Positions 1 to 10,345 are shown, counted from the first letter of the stretch. The stretch is DNA of 64,000 bases from Paralithodes platypus (GCA_032716605.1 CM064539.1:351501-415500), one strand, 5' to 3'. The notes: a model not told the origin generated them from the letters alone. Numbers and translations are program-made.

Positions 1-104
1 TAATTCATCCATCATCAGTTTAGTTTTCGATACCAGGGCAAAATATTCCACAAATGTTGCCAGAAAATTTTTGACTAAAAAAGCTCTTGTGTGATACCGG
101 CTTA
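1..104 (+). repeat. MITE (GGTATCACACGAG family), 3' half
   Basis: The window opens inside a short non-autonomous element. Its right end reads CTCTTGTGTGATACCGGCTT, the reverse complement of the left terminus seen at 2169 and 8571. The body matches those two copies. No coding capacity. Confidence 0.6.
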
Positions 105-152
105 AAACTGCACAACCGCCCATAAGAATCTATGCACGGGGGATTGGTTAGA

Positions 153-359
153 TTAACCCCCATGACGTATTTTCATCATATTCTGGTTACCATTAGACGT
201 TTTTCTTTAGTTTATAATCGACTTCTAGGATTCAAAAGGGTCTATACGTTCCCAATATACCCTCTGAGCAACATAGGTCCATCTTAAACTGCATAAAATC
301 ATCTCATTTTAGCCAGCAGAATCAAAGGTAAAAAGACGTCATGGTGCTGAAGGGGTTAA
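153..359. repeat. TTAA-flanked MITE (TTAACCC/GACGTC family)
   Basis: Starts TTAACCCCCATGACGT and ends GACGTCATGGTGCTGAAGGG followed by TTAA, so the ends are imperfect inverted repeats inside a TTAA duplication. TTAA followed by CCC is the pattern of piggyBac-superfamily ends. The interior holds ATTAGACG-type half-palindromes shared with the array at 8883-9720. Classification is inference. Confidence 0.45.
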
Positions 360-552
360 TTGGTTCTAAAACTGCACACTTGACTCAGAAACCTTGGTAG
401 TACAACTGTAGGCACCTATGAATTGTAGCAAAGTAGCTTTTAATTTTAACGTTAAGGGTTGTATTTCTGGATTCCTTTCTTCTTCATGTTTAGCCCCATT
501 AGTTTTTAGATTTTCAGTCATTTGCTATAAAACTACTCGAGAAATCACATAA

Positions 553-757
553 TTGCTGAGGGGCACAGGGCCTTGGATGGGGCTTTGGTTTCCTGGGCGT
601 TTCCACACCCTCCTCAGCTCTCCGCCTTGGAGTGGCTTCGGTCACCTGGGCTTTATTGGTGGTAAGCATGAGGTTTCTGTGAGGGTGCTCGTTTATGGCC
701 TTGGCCTTGCTTGGGACTGCTCGGCCAGACAGCCTGGGGAACAACAACAACCGTTAT
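553..757 (+). repeat. SINE-like repeat ending in CAA tail
   Basis: GC-rich 3' part of a dispersed family also seen at 7790-8180, 21965-22375 and 47485-47975. It begins near GGGGCACAGGGCC and ends CAGCCTGGGGAACAACAACA. Short open frames in it are chance; all copies differ by indels. Its 3' terminus resembles the end of the Jockey-like LINE at 46050. Confidence 0.6.
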
Positions 758-779
758 CAATAGGTGGCGTATGAGAGAG

Positions 780-1166
780 AGAGAGGTGTCCTAGATTGTG
801 AGATGAGACCGAGACTGGCGATGCAGCATAGAGAAGTCAGAGTTGCACCGAGCCGTGAGGAGACCACCAGGCGTCGTAAGTGTATGAAGGTAAGACCACG
901 AACGACCCGGTTGTAACACTCAAACTGTCTCGGTGTGATGATGATGATGCAGTTTTTACCACCATACACTCCCTGCTGAATAGCAAGGCTAGGGTGGATG
1001 CCCTGATGAATCAGGGACATAGTGAATAGTTGCCACAGATTGCTAGACCGCACCATTCACCAACAGCACTGACGTCTGCCAATAACTCACTGGCTGGCCC
1101 GAGGCTCGAACCGTCAACCTCACGGTTAGCAGGCGAACGCTCTAACAATCGAGCTACGGCCTGTGT
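780..1166 (-). repeat. tRNA-related SINE with Pol III A and B boxes
   Basis: Read on the minus strand, 1166-1093 resembles a tRNA: an A-box-like TAGCTCGATTGTTAGAGCG, an anticodon-loop-like CTGCTAA, and a B box GGTTCGAGCCT. The acceptor stem is poor, so it is not a functional tRNA. The body runs on to about 780, ending in a GA microsatellite. Body fragments recur at 25691-25785 and 29905-29990. The structure fits a tRNA-headed SINE, transcribed by Pol III and moved by a partner LINE. Confidence 0.6.
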
Positions 1167-2165
1167 CTCACTCGCCATCTGGAATAAAACCTCCTGACTT
1201 GACTGTGTTGAGCGGTTGAATCTACAGGCTCCTTAGCACCTACTGTCCCAGCGAAGGACGTTGGCCGTCAGTAAAAAAGTAACTCGCCAGTACAGTACTA
1301 GCGACTTCCGACGGCGTTCCAGGCAACCCTGTTATGAGCTGTCTCACTTGTCAGGTTCTTTGATTTAAGATCAGACTGCAAATTCAATAAAAGAAAATAG
1401 GATAAATTAATAAAAGATGTAAATTATTATCAGTGTTTTTTTACCAATATATTAAGGGGATCATCCTAAATAGGGTTAATTTTCAGCCTCAGAAGAAGTA
1501 GTAGTGGTAGTGGTAATAGTAGTATTAAAAGTAATAGCAGTAGTAGTACTGTACAGTAGTTATTTTTTTCCAGCTGATGGTAAATATTCACTAATTTTTT
1601 CAGGAGAGCCAAAAGTTCAGGACATATTCAGAGTGAGAGCTGCATAAGCCATAAGGCAAATATACAAGGATAAGTGCTTTGTGTGCTTACGTTTTTTAAT
1701 AAATTTTTCCATTTTGCCTACCAGCCTTATGAGGGCTGCAGCTCAGTAGGCTGTTGAAAAATAGCTCATTCTCTCTTGATTATAGCCTGGATAATTCACT
1801 GCTTGGAATATGACAAAATGGTGAACAAATACATATGTGGAAAATACAGCGTTTGAATTTGCAGGAATACGAGTTTAGGTCCATACATTTCATGCATACA
1901 CCGAAACAGTCTTTTTCTCATAAAATATCACTAACTTACGAGGCACCATAACCCACTTTTGTGATGTGGTGTTAATAAAATCAGTTAATTACTGATGAAT
2001 TCTCTCTCTCTGTCTCTCTCTCCTCTCTTGTGAGCCGCCAATCAGGTCATTGCGATCCGCCACTGGCTCGCGAGCCGCGCAATGAAGACCACTGCCTTAG
2101 TAGCTGATTTCTCGATACGTAGTGGAAAAATATGACACCTACACCTATGTATTGGACACCTAAAG
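1167..2165. other. Gene-free stretch with a degraded repeat
   Basis: No supported gene. 1290-1380 is a degraded copy of the dispersed repeat containing GGCAACCCTGTTA, also at 37200 and 45690. 1500-1560 is a (GTA)n-like simple tract, and 2003-2030 is a (TC)n tract. Confidence 0.5.
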
Positions 2166-2168
2166 ACG

Positions 2169-2383
2169 GTAGGTATCACACGAGCGCTTTTTCCCTCAAC
2201 ATTTATACTCAACACTGATCTGGCAGCTTATGAGGTCAACATTTAAATTATTTCGGCTACCTAAATTCATCTATCATCAGTCTAGTTTCTGATACCAGTG
2301 CAAAATATTCCAGAAATGTTGCCAGAAAAATGTTGATTATCGAATGTTGACTATAAAAGCTCTCGTGTGATACCGGCTTTATT
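2169..2383 (+). repeat. MITE (GGTATCACACGAG family), complete copy
   Basis: Ends are inverted: GGTATCACACGAGCGCTTTT at the left and AAAGCTCTCGTGTGATACC at the right, with about 175 bp between. Near-identical organisation at 8571-8782. Size and lack of ORF fit a MITE. Terminal sequence and possible TAA-type target sites hint at PIF/Harbinger, but this is not certain. Confidence 0.65.
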
Positions 2384-2529
2384 GATGATGTAGTAAAGGC
2401 CTCGCAAACAGGTGAGTGGGGGGCGGGGGAGAGAGGGTTAATATTCCAGTAAATCGTCGTCGTCGTCGTCTGGTTCGTTGACGTTAGGTTGTGTTGCGGC
2501 GGAAGAGTTCCCTTGGTTCTTTAAGATGC

Positions 2530-2742
2530 TGTCCCGAGTTTAAATCCCGGGAGGACCATATGCTTTCATTAGTTTATTCAAGTGCATTGGGGATTGATGA
2601 TTAATGTTAAGAACGGGGTGTTACTTTATTTTATTTTATTGTAATGTAAAACTTGCAAAATAAACAAACCAAAACTGGGACGACACAAGATAAAAGCAAA
2701 GGAACTAATCAAAATCGCTATGTGGAAGTAACGCTTAACCCA
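2530..2742 (+). repeat. SINE fragment with tRNA-like B box and shared 3' body
   Basis: Contains a degenerate B-box region (GAGTTTAAATCCCGGGAGGA) like those at 26334 and 26393. It is followed by the very common ~100-bp body starting AATGTAAAACTTGCAAAATA and ending CGCTATGTGG. That body recurs about fifteen times in the window on both strands. Confidence 0.5.
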
Positions 2743-2960
2743 TTGAGTACCAGGGATGTCCTTTTCATCATATTCTGGCAACTATTAGACGATTATTTTC
2801 AGTTTGGGAAGGACCTCTAGCAATGATAAGGTTTCAAACTATCTCAACCCACCCTTTTAACTACCACAGATCCTGGTATAATCATGTGTAGCGGGCTACC
2901 GTGTATATCTCAATAATTTGGTAATGTAACTATATTTTTACATTTTACATTCATAAACTT
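2739..2960. repeat. Degenerate TTAACCC-family MITE
   Basis: Starts TTAACCCATTGAGTACCAGG and carries the internal ATTAGACGATT half-palindrome and the CTATCTCAACCCACCC segment of the 8883-9720 unit. The right end is unclear. Confidence 0.35.
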
Positions 2961-2971
2961 GGCATTGACTT

Positions 2972-3475
2972 GTGAGGGGAGAGATTGTAGAGAGGGCATT
3001 GATGGATTATGTGCTGGTGACAAGGGAAAGATTGTGTAGACTGCTGGATGTGAATGTGATGAGAGGTGAGGCGGAGGGTATGTCAGATCATTACCTGGTG
3101 GAGGGAAAGCTAAGAGTTAAGAGTTACAGGAGAATAAGAGACAAGCGTGAAGTAAGAGAGGTAATAAAAGTTAGTGAGTTAGAGAAGAGTGCAAAAGAGA
3201 GGGAGTACAAGGAAAGACTAAATGAAAAGTGGATGGAAGAGAGAGAAGTAGAGGTTGAATGGCAACAGTTTAAGGAAGGAGTGAAAGCAAGTGCAGAGGT
3301 AGTATGCGGCAAAAGGAAAGTAGGAGGCAGAGGTATCAGGAAGGGAAGCGAGTGGTGGAATGATACGGTGAGAAAGGCAGTTGAGGAGAAGAGACAGTGT
3401 TTTGAGAGGGTTTTACAGGATGGTAGTGTTGAGGTATGGGAGAGGTACAAGGAGAGAGGCAAAACGGAAAATTAG
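2972..3475 (+). pseudogene. LINE endonuclease C-terminus and linker (fragment)
   Basis: A 167-residue open stretch. Residues about 10-50 carry DYVLVT and SDHYLVEGKL, which match the end of APE-type endonucleases, where a Ser-Asp-His motif is catalytic. Basic, Glu/Lys-rich linker follows, as is usual between endonuclease and reverse transcriptase in these proteins. The reading frame then shifts at about 3474 and continues in another frame to 3764. The N-terminal two thirds of the endonuclease are absent, which fits 5' truncation during insertion. An equivalent block exists on the minus strand at 42293-42667. Confidence 0.65.
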
Positions 3476-3760
3476 AGAAGCGAAAAAAGATGCAAATGAA
3501 AGGTGGGGTCAAAGGTTGAGTGAGAATTTTGAAGAACGAAAGAAGATGTTCTGGAAGGAGGTAAATAAAGTAAGGAAAGGAGGACAAAAGAGGGAAGAGT
3601 CAGTGAAAGATGCAAATGGAGAATTACTAGTGGAACCAGTTGAAGTGAGGAAAAGATATGCCGAGTATTTTGAATCTTTGTTAAATACAAGAGATGGAAG
3701 AGAAGCAGTGATTGAAGCAGAGGTGGATGGAGACCTCCCAGGCCACCCAGGTGGAAGGGA

Positions 3761-4642
3761 ATGAATGAAAGGATTGAGGAAAATGAGGTGAAAGAAGCAG
3801 TGAAACAAATGAGAGCGGGAAAAGCAGAAGGTTTGGATGGTATTGCTGTGGAGTGTATAAAGAAGGGTGGAGATGTGATAATAGATTGGTTGGTGAGACT
3901 TTTCAATGTGTGCTTTGCTGTGTCAAGGGTACCAATAGACTGGAAGAGTGCATGTATTGTGCCGTTGTACAAGGGGAAGGGAGATCGGCAGGAGTGTTCA
4001 AGTTATAGAGGTATTAGTTTATTGTCAGTGGTTGGAAAGCTGTATGGCAGGGTGTTGATAGAGAGGATAATAAAGTGTACGGAAGTTGCAATAGGAGAAG
4101 AACAGTGCGGTTTTAGGAGGGGAAGAGGGTGCGTGGATCAGATGTTTGCAGTAAGATAGTTATGCGAGAAGTATTTAGAGAAGCATAAGGAGATATTTTG
4201 GGCTTTTATGGACTTGGAAAAAGCGTATGATCGTGTGGACCGTGAAGCAATGTGGAAGGTGTTAAGGATTTATGAAATAGGAGGAAATTTGTTTGAAGCA
4301 GTTAAGAGTTTTTATGAAGGGAGCAGAGCATGTGTGAGAGTAGGAAATGGTGAGTTGAGTGAATGGTTTGAGGTAAAGGTAGGTTTGCGACAGGGTTGTG
4401 TAATGTCACCATGGCTGTTTAATATGTTTATGGATGGTGTGGTGAGGGAGGTGAAAAGGAGAACTATGGGAAGAGGATTGGGTTTAGTAGGAAAGAATGG
4501 TAGAGATTGGGAGTTGCATCAGTTGCTGTTCGCTGATGACACAGCATTGGTGGCGGATTCTGATGAGAAACTGCAGCGTACCGGTAGTCAAAGAGTTTGG
4601 TGTGGTTTGTGGAAGGAGGAAACTGAAGGTGAACATCAATAA
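3761..4642 (+). pseudogene. LINE reverse transcriptase, fingers and palm (broken)
   Basis: Two adjacent open stretches in the same element, separated by a stop at about 4158 and a frame change. The first has RAGKAEGLDGI, LYKGKGDRQECSSYRGISLL and GFRRGRGCVDQ, typical fingers motifs. The second has MDLEKAYDRVDRE (palm motif A), GLRQGCVMSPWLF and LLFADDTALV, the catalytic FADD box at about 4527-4541. This is the enzyme that would copy the element RNA at a nicked chromosomal target. A frameshift at about 4600 ends the frame. All catalytic motifs are still readable, so the copy is fairly young. Confidence 0.8.
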
Positions 4643-4712
4643 AAGTAAAGTAATGGTGTGTAATAGGGAAGAGCATAGGGTGAATCTAGATGTGAGGCTG
4701 GATGGGTAAATA

Positions 4713-5300
4713 TTGGAACAAGTAGAGTGTTTTAAATATCTAGGAGGAACGATGAGTAGGAGTGGAGGTATGGAAATGGAGGTAAAACAGAGAATGTGTG
4801 AAGGAAGGAAGGTTTTCGGAGCAATGGGAAGTATGTGGAAGACGAGAAATCTCGGAGTGAAAGTCAAAAGTGCACTGTATCAAGGAATTGTTGTGCCAAC
4901 GGTAATGTATGGGGCTGAGACATGGGCTCTGAAGAAAAAGGAGAAAAGAGGGTCGATGTGATGGAGATGAGCTGCTTGAGGAGTATGTGTGGAGTTACTC
5001 TTAAGAGACAGATTGAGGAATGAAGAGATACGTAGGAGAGTGGGGCAGCAGAAACATTTGTCAGCCAGAGTGGACAGAAGGGTGCTGAGCTGGTATGGTC
5101 ATGTTGAACGAATGGGAGATGAAAGGCTTACAAAGAGAATATGTGAGTCAGGTACAAGGGGAGAGAGAAGGGCAGGAAGACCCCCATTGAGATGGAGAGA
5201 CTGTGTAAGAAAAGCTTTGGATGATAGAGGAATGACTATAGATCAGGCAGGGGAAGTGGTGGTGGACAGGAGTGAATGGAGAATGCTTGTGAATAGTTGA
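4713..5300 (+). pseudogene. LINE reverse transcriptase C-terminal region (broken)
   Basis: Continues the same polyprotein: EQVECFKYLGGTMSRSGG, PTVMYGAETWALKKK, then after a stop near 4960 the end with SWYGHVERMGDERLTKRI and RRAGRPPLRWRDCVRKAL. This ending is shared with the LINE at 40302-42667. The last stop is just before 5301, where the 3' UTR begins. Confidence 0.75.
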
Positions 5301-5715
5301 GTGAACACGTGGTCATTTGGAGTAAGGGGTCGGGCGCAAGTTGGACTAGATAATAGTCCATCAGGCGCCTGGCCCGGGGAGACGATTAATATGAAGGGTG
5401 CGCCTGGAAGTGTGGTGGGAGGGCTTGTGGCTTTGGCTCCGCTGCATGTCTGCCTGCCGAGATCGGAACCTCTCCGGGTGGTCGGGGGCCGGGGGAGTGC
5501 TGGAGCGACCTTGGTGACCCTGGTCTCTGGGTCTTCTCCTGGGTGACCTGGATGTGTGTGAGTTTGTGCTTTTTATCTGTGTTTATTCGTTGTTTTTATG
5601 TTGTGTTTGTGTTTTCCCTGTTCTTGCTCTGTCTTGAGTCGGCTACCCCCAAAATGGGGATTGGGCCTGAGCATATACAGTAGATAGATAGACATTCATA
5701 AATAGTACACTAATA

Positions 5716-5751
5716 TACTAGGTTAGGTTTGGTTTGGTTAGGTTAGGTTAA
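5716..5751 (+). repeat. Interstitial TTAGG-like repeat
   Basis: Reads as degenerate GGTTA/GGTTT units (TTAGGTTTGGTTTGGTTAGG and on). TTAGG is the ancestral arthropod telomere unit. The tract is only about seven units long and lies between repeats. Confidence 0.5.
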
Positions 5752-6115
5752 AGTAGGCATCTGAAAAACAGTCCCCCGCTACACAGGATCTTACCCAGAT
5801 CCTTCCCAAGCTGCTTAATATTGTCTAAATATAGCTAGAATAAAATAGAACACACGTCGCTGGGTGCTGGTGGGGGACCAGCCGCAGTAAGTTCTCTGTG
5901 GGGAGACTTACCTTCTTTCCTCCTGCTTTTCCCACCTTGGGAAACTTTACTCATGTATAATCCACTGTGGGAGAATAATTTTGATCACATTTATAAAACC
6001 CGGTATTAATAGAAAAAACGCCCATTCTAATCAATCTCCGAGCTCTTTCGGACATCCTCACTGTTTACAAACGCCTTCTTTATGCAGTATAATCGATATT
6101 TACCCCCTGCTGGCA

Positions 6116-6117
6116 AC

Positions 6118-6157
<40 letters not shown>
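6116..6157 (+). repeat. (AAT)n microsatellite at LINE 3' end
   Basis: About fourteen AAT units. On the minus strand it is an ATT tail at the 3' end of the LINE ending here, as in many CR1/Jockey-group elements. Confidence 0.7.
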
Positions 6158-7478
6158 TTTATTCAGTTAGCAATTTACAGAGTTGGTACCACATAGTATG
6201 TTACAAATATGACATGTACCAGCCTTGCATAATTCCAACTAAGGATAGCCCAATAAGGCCGTTAGGCGTATTTCCATTGGGGTCCTTGTGGGATTAGGTT
6301 AGCTGGGGAAAATGGGGAGGATAAAGAAATAGATACTTTAGAGAAAGTATTTCTAGGGGGTTGGTTATTTTAAGATACCTTACATCCTATAGTAAATATC
6401 AGTAATCCGTAATCAGTAATCATTTCAGTTTGGTTTGTCTATCTCTTATGTCGCATTTAGTAGTAGACAAAAGTTTGGTGCTCCCTTCTCGCAGCTGTCC
6501 GGTTCAGGTGTTCCTTCAGGCTACGTCTGAAGGAATACAGTGTTCTCTTTTCACGGACTGGCTGGGGTAGGTCGTTCCAGTCTTTGATGGCAGTGAAGAA
6601 GAATGTTTGCTTACCCTGTCCTTGGATTCTCGGGACCTTAAAATTAAACATCCTGTTTCTCGTATTATGTCCACTCCTCTCATTTGCTTTAACAAAATCA
6701 TTCTTTAGATACTCTGGAGCTCTGTCATAGAAAATTTTGAAGGCATTAGTGAGCCTGATTTGTTTGGCCCTGTCAGAGACATTGAGCATACCTAGTGACT
6801 GAAGTTGTTCCTGGCCAACATGTGATCTGGGTCCTAGGTTCAGCATGAACCTAACCATTTTATTTTGAGTGACCTGAAGTTTGTGCTGTGCTGATTTAGA
6901 TGATGCAGAGTACCAGGATGACACAGAATAGTCAAAATGACATTGAACAAGCGCTTGGCAGAGGGTCTTTTTGGTCGCCGCGGGCAAACATCCCACCTGT
7001 CTATACAGGTATTTTATACGTGCTCTACACTTACTCAGGATAGATTCCAAAATTGTTTCACCTGACAAACTCGCGTCCAGTTTTAGTCCGAGATATTTAA
7101 CTTGTGACACTGTTGTTATAGGAATATCATTACAGTTGACCGAGAAGCCCACAATGTCTTTCAGTTTGCGTTTTGTTCCACATAAGATGGCTTCCGTCTT
7201 GCTCAGGTGAAGAGATAGTCTATTGTCCACTAGCCATTCACTACATGATTCTAGTTCTTTGGAAAGTGAAGCGGCAATACTTATTGGGTCTTTTCCTGAA
7301 ACCAGAAGCACGCTGTCGTCTGCATACAGTAATAATTTACATGAGACGCTCAGTTCCATGTCGTTCACATAACAGAGAAAGAGTAAGGGACCAAGGATGC
7401 TTCCCTGCGGGACCCCACAGTTAATTGGCATAGGATCAGATATATTAGATGACATAGATGACGATTTCAATAATTCAT
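6118..7478 (-). mobile_element. 5'-truncated LINE (CR1/Jockey group) with ATT tail
   Basis: A minus-strand non-LTR element, cut off within the reverse transcriptase palm. The 3' UTR runs from about 6456 down to the microsatellite at 6116-6157. Upstream of about 7478 the open frame continues into unrelated GC-rich repeat sequence, marking the truncation junction. Confidence 0.8.
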
Positions 7479-7563
7479 AGGGGGGTGAGGGGGGGCAAAG
7501 CCCACCCTCAGCCCATCGTCTATCCCACATTGGAATTATAACTAAGACCATGAAAACACTCAT
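6457..7563 (-). CDS. LINE reverse transcriptase C-terminal half (truncated, open)
   Basis: An uninterrupted 368-codon frame. Residues about 1-35 come from flanking DNA. LINE sequence begins near SSNISDPMPINCGVPQGSIL (palm motif B). The catalytic box is LLLYADDSVLL at about residue 79. After it come LSLHLSKTEAILCG, VKYLGLKLD (thumb region) and a C-terminal segment ending WNDLPQPVREKRTLYSFRRS, typical of CR1/Jockey-group proteins from invertebrates. Motif A and the endonuclease are missing, so it cannot mobilise itself. The lack of any stop over 330 codons suggests recent insertion. The ATG used in the long frame is not native to the element. Confidence 0.8.
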   Translation of the reverse strand: MSVFMVLVIIPMWDRRWAEGGLCPPSPPYELLKSSSMSSNISDPMPINCGVPQGSILGPLLFLCYVNDMELSVSCKLLLYADDSVLLVSGKDPISIAASLSKELESCSEWLVDNRLSLHLSKTEAILCGTKRKLKDIVGFSVNCNDIPITTVSQVKYLGLKLDASLSGETILESILSKCRARIKYLYRQVGCLPAATKKTLCQALVQCHFDYSVSSWYSASSKSAQHKLQVTQNKMVRFMLNLGPRSHVGQEQLQSLGMLNVSDRAKQIRLTNAFKIFYDRAPEYLKNDFVKANERSGHNTRNRMFNFKVPRIQGQGKQTFFFTAIKDWNDLPQPVREKRTLYSFRRSLKEHLNRTAARREHQTFVYY

Positions 7564-7789
7564 TTCTCAAAATCTGGAGGAAAAAAACAAAAAATAAGGG
7601 TGCGAGCCTATTCTCTATACTGTAATTACTGACACACTATCCCTTCCTCCATCACCCTCTTCAGCCAAGGCATCGAACTTGTTTTTAAGTTCTAGCGTGT
7701 CTCTTCTTGGCTTACACTTATTGCCTCTCGTAGCCACTATCCTCCAGGGAGCTCCACCATCTCCAACCGCACTAGCATAGCTCTTCTCC

Positions 7790-8180
7790 GCCAGAGTTGT
7801 TGTTGTTGCTGCTGTTCCCCAAGCTGCCTGGCCGAACAGCCCCAAGGCCCCGAACAAGGCCAAGCCATAACCGAGCGCCCTCACAGAACCCTCCCTGCCG
7901 ACCACAATAAAGCCTGGGTGACCGAAGGCACTCCATGGCGGGGAGCTGAGGAGGGTGCGGAAACACCCGGGAAACCAAAGCCCTACCCAGGGCCCTGTGC
8001 CCCTCAGCAACTATGAAGAGACAGTTGAGGGGCAAAGGAAAAATGTGACGCTTTGGCTTCCAATCTTGGTAGATTGGGAGGTCAATCCACTTGAGATCTA
8101 GAAAATATATAAGTAAAAGGAGCAGTCAGAGTAAGCTATGGGTATGGCAGAGATCGCTCCCTTATTTCAACCCCTATCGG
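7790..8180 (-). repeat. SINE-like repeat with CAA tail
   Basis: Minus-strand copy of the family at 47485-47975. The 3' end on the minus strand is GGCAGCTTGGGGAACAGCAG followed by CAACAACAAC. Its left part includes the TTGGGAGGTCAATCCAC segment found in all longer copies. The open frame over it is incidental. Confidence 0.65.
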
Positions 8181-8570
8181 GGTTGGGCACCCGCAGAGTT
8201 AACGGAATGAGTTGTGTTACAGGGCGTACGTCGTGTAAGCACGTATGTTGATGTCAAACAGCGGGGGTGTGGGGGCGGCAACCCCCACCCATAATACTAG
8301 GATACCAGGTTGTTAGGTTAGGCTAATGTCCTTTCAAAGGGGTATAGGCTAGTAAACACTAGGATATACCCGGTCAGAGGTAGGTGATACGCCCGATAAC
8401 ACAACTCTTGCCGAGTTAACTTCAAGGCAAGGTTTTCGTTTCTGAGAAACTGAACCTCTCTCTCTCCACATCTCCATCCTTTCTTGCAAGGCAAGACAAA
8501 GCTGGAGAATATGGGAAGAGGTAGCGCTCTCGTTAACACCAGCCATTTCACTAAGTCACCACACTAAAGC

Positions 8571-8782
8571 CGGTATCACACGAGCGCTTTTTCCCTCAAC
8601 ATTTATCCTCAACACTGGTCTGGCAGCTTATGAGGTCAACATTTGCAATATTTATGCTACCTAAATTCATCCATCATCAGCCTAGTTTCCGATACCAGTG
8701 TAAAATAATCCAGAAATGTTGCCAAAAAAATATTGACCATCGAATGTTGACTATAAAATCTCTCGCGTGATACTAGCTTTAC
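8571..8782 (+). repeat. MITE (GGTATCACACGAG family), complete copy
   Basis: Left end AGCCGGTATCACACGAGCGC, right end CTCTCGCGTGATACTAGCTT. Same body as 2169-2383. Confidence 0.65.
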
Positions 8783-8882
8783 TTATCACACATTTAAGAT
8801 AGGCAGTTGACAGCTTTTCTACCCTTGCTTGTGTTTACTGTATTATATGTACGATTTTATGTGTTCCATGTGGTCAAACGGG

Positions 8883-9720
8883 TTAAGTGAGATAGTTCGA
8901 AATCTGTTAATTGCTGGAGGGCCTTTGTAAACTGAATAAAATCGTCAAATCTAGCTACATTTAGACGATTTTATGCAGCCTAAGAAGGATCTGTAGTAGT
9001 AAGAAGGATTAAGTGAGATAGTTTGAAAGTCTGTTCATTGCTGGAGGCCCTTTTTAAGCTGAAAAAAATCGTCTAATCTAGCTACATTTAGACGATTTTG
9101 TGCAGTTTAAGAAGGATCTGTGGTAGTAGTAAAAAGGGTTCAGTGAGATAGTTCGAAGCCTGTTAATTGCTGGAGGCCCTTTTTAAGCTGAATAAAATCG
9201 TCTAATCTAGCTATATTTAGACGATTTTGTGCAGTTTAAGAAGGATCTGTGGTAGTAGAAAGGGTTAAGTGAGATAGTTCGAAGTCTGTTCATTACTGGA
9301 GGCCCTTTTTAAGCTGAATAAAGTCGTCTTATGTAGCTATATTTAGACGATTTTGTGAAGTTTAAGAAGGATCTGTGGTAGTAGTAAAAAGGGTTCAGCG
9401 AGATAGTTCGAAGCCTGTTAATTGCTGGAGGTCCTTTGTAAACTTAATACAATCGTCTAATAGTAGCCAGCATACAATTATAGTTAGACGATTTTATGCA
9501 GCTTAAGAAGGATCTGTAGTAGTAAATTTGGGTTAAGTGGGATAGTTCGAAGCCTGTTCATTGCTAGAGACCCCTTTTAATGCTCATAAAATCGTCTAAA
9601 CATAGCTAGATTAGACGATTTTATTCAGTTTACAAAGGGCCTCCAGCAATGAAAAGGCTTCGAACTATCTCACTTAACCCTTTTTAGTACCACAGATCTT
9701 TCTTAGACGCCCATCCCAAG
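8883..9720 (+). repeat. Tandem array of a 126-139 bp hairpin-bearing unit
   Basis: Six direct copies begin with TTAAGTGAGATAGTTCGAA or a close variant at 8883, 9009, 9139, 9265, 9394 and 9533, giving spacings of 126, 130, 126, 129 and 139 bp. Each unit contains AATCGTCTAA and its inverse TTAGACGATT around a short centre, so each can form a hairpin. A seventh, inverted copy (about 9600-9720) closes the array. Single relatives are scattered at 153, 2739, 10060, 10346, 36490, 37060 and 37390, some flanked by TTAA, so the array looks like a MITE that became a minisatellite. Confidence 0.8.
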
Positions 9721-9843
9721 CTGCATAAAAGTATCTAACCATTACTGAAATTAAATATTTCGCTAATTCATGGCCTAATAATCTTATATAACCATATATA
9801 AGCTAATCTTGCATAACCTTGTGTTGATAGCTTAACTCCTGTA

Positions 9844-10053
9844 CGATCGCGCTAATTTGCCATGTCTCAGCTGGCATTACGTTTGGCTTGCTCTGTGCTG
9901 TATTAATGTCTGTCAGATGTTGAAAAGGGTGGGTAAGTGTAGGAACATGTTTGTATTCTTACTCCATATGAAGAAATGAAGCTTAGATATTGTTGATACC
10001 AATTATTGATCAAAACATTCTTGGTGCCGAGACATCACTTATTAGCGCGACTG
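9844..10053 (-). repeat. MITE (CAGTCGCGCTAATAAGT family)
   Basis: 210-bp element, inverted relative to the copies at 15060, 19410 and 34979. Ends CGATCGCGCTAA and TTATTAGCGCGACTG, flanked by TA on both sides, as in Tc1/mariner/pogo-group insertions. Confidence 0.65.
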
Positions 10054-10345
10054 TACCAGTGACGTCTTTCTCAATTAATTCTAGCCATATTTAGAAGATT
10101 TTGTGCAGTTTAAGAAGGATCTGTGGTAGTAAGAAGGGTTAAATGCGATAGTTCAAAGCCTGTTAATTGCTAGCGGACCTTTTTAAACTGAATATAATCG
10201 TGTAATAGGGTCCATAATAATGTGAAAGGGCCGTCACCGGTAGAGTACAGAAGGGGTTAATGATTAGTGCGCTGAATTTTGGTGTGAGTATCCTAGGTTC
10301 GAATCCATGGAGTACCACATGTATTAATTAATGTGATTGTTTTCA

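Larger units (their letters stand above)
2965..5697 (+). mobile_element. 5'-truncated APE-type LINE with 3' tail and TAGA microsatellite
   Basis: A non-LTR retrotransposon that starts inside the endonuclease domain and keeps the linker, reverse transcriptase, C-terminal region, 3' UTR and microsatellite tail. The coding region is split over several frames by indels and stops, so the copy is dead. The 3' UTR (5301-5680) ends GGGATTGGGCCTGAGCATA plus TAGATAGATAGA. Short elements at 14360, 43010, 44705, 62800 and 63460 share this end. The clade is unresolved. The Arg-rich WYGHVERM C-terminus resembles RTE-like families. Confidence 0.8.

Noticed and set aside
1093..1166. Functional tRNA gene (minus strand, GCT-like anticodon)
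   Set aside because: A and B boxes are good but the acceptor and T stems do not pair properly, and the sequence continues into a SINE body.
7615..8035. Proline/Gly-rich ORFs (MLRGTGPWVGLWFPG type), also at 553, 21970 and 47766
   Set aside because: They translate a non-coding SINE-like repeat; frames are shifted between copies and end inside the CAA tail.
8883..9720. Regular array resembling a CRISPR
   Set aside because: Units are contiguous 126-139 bp repeats without unique spacers, in a eukaryotic repeat-rich context, with no cas genes.
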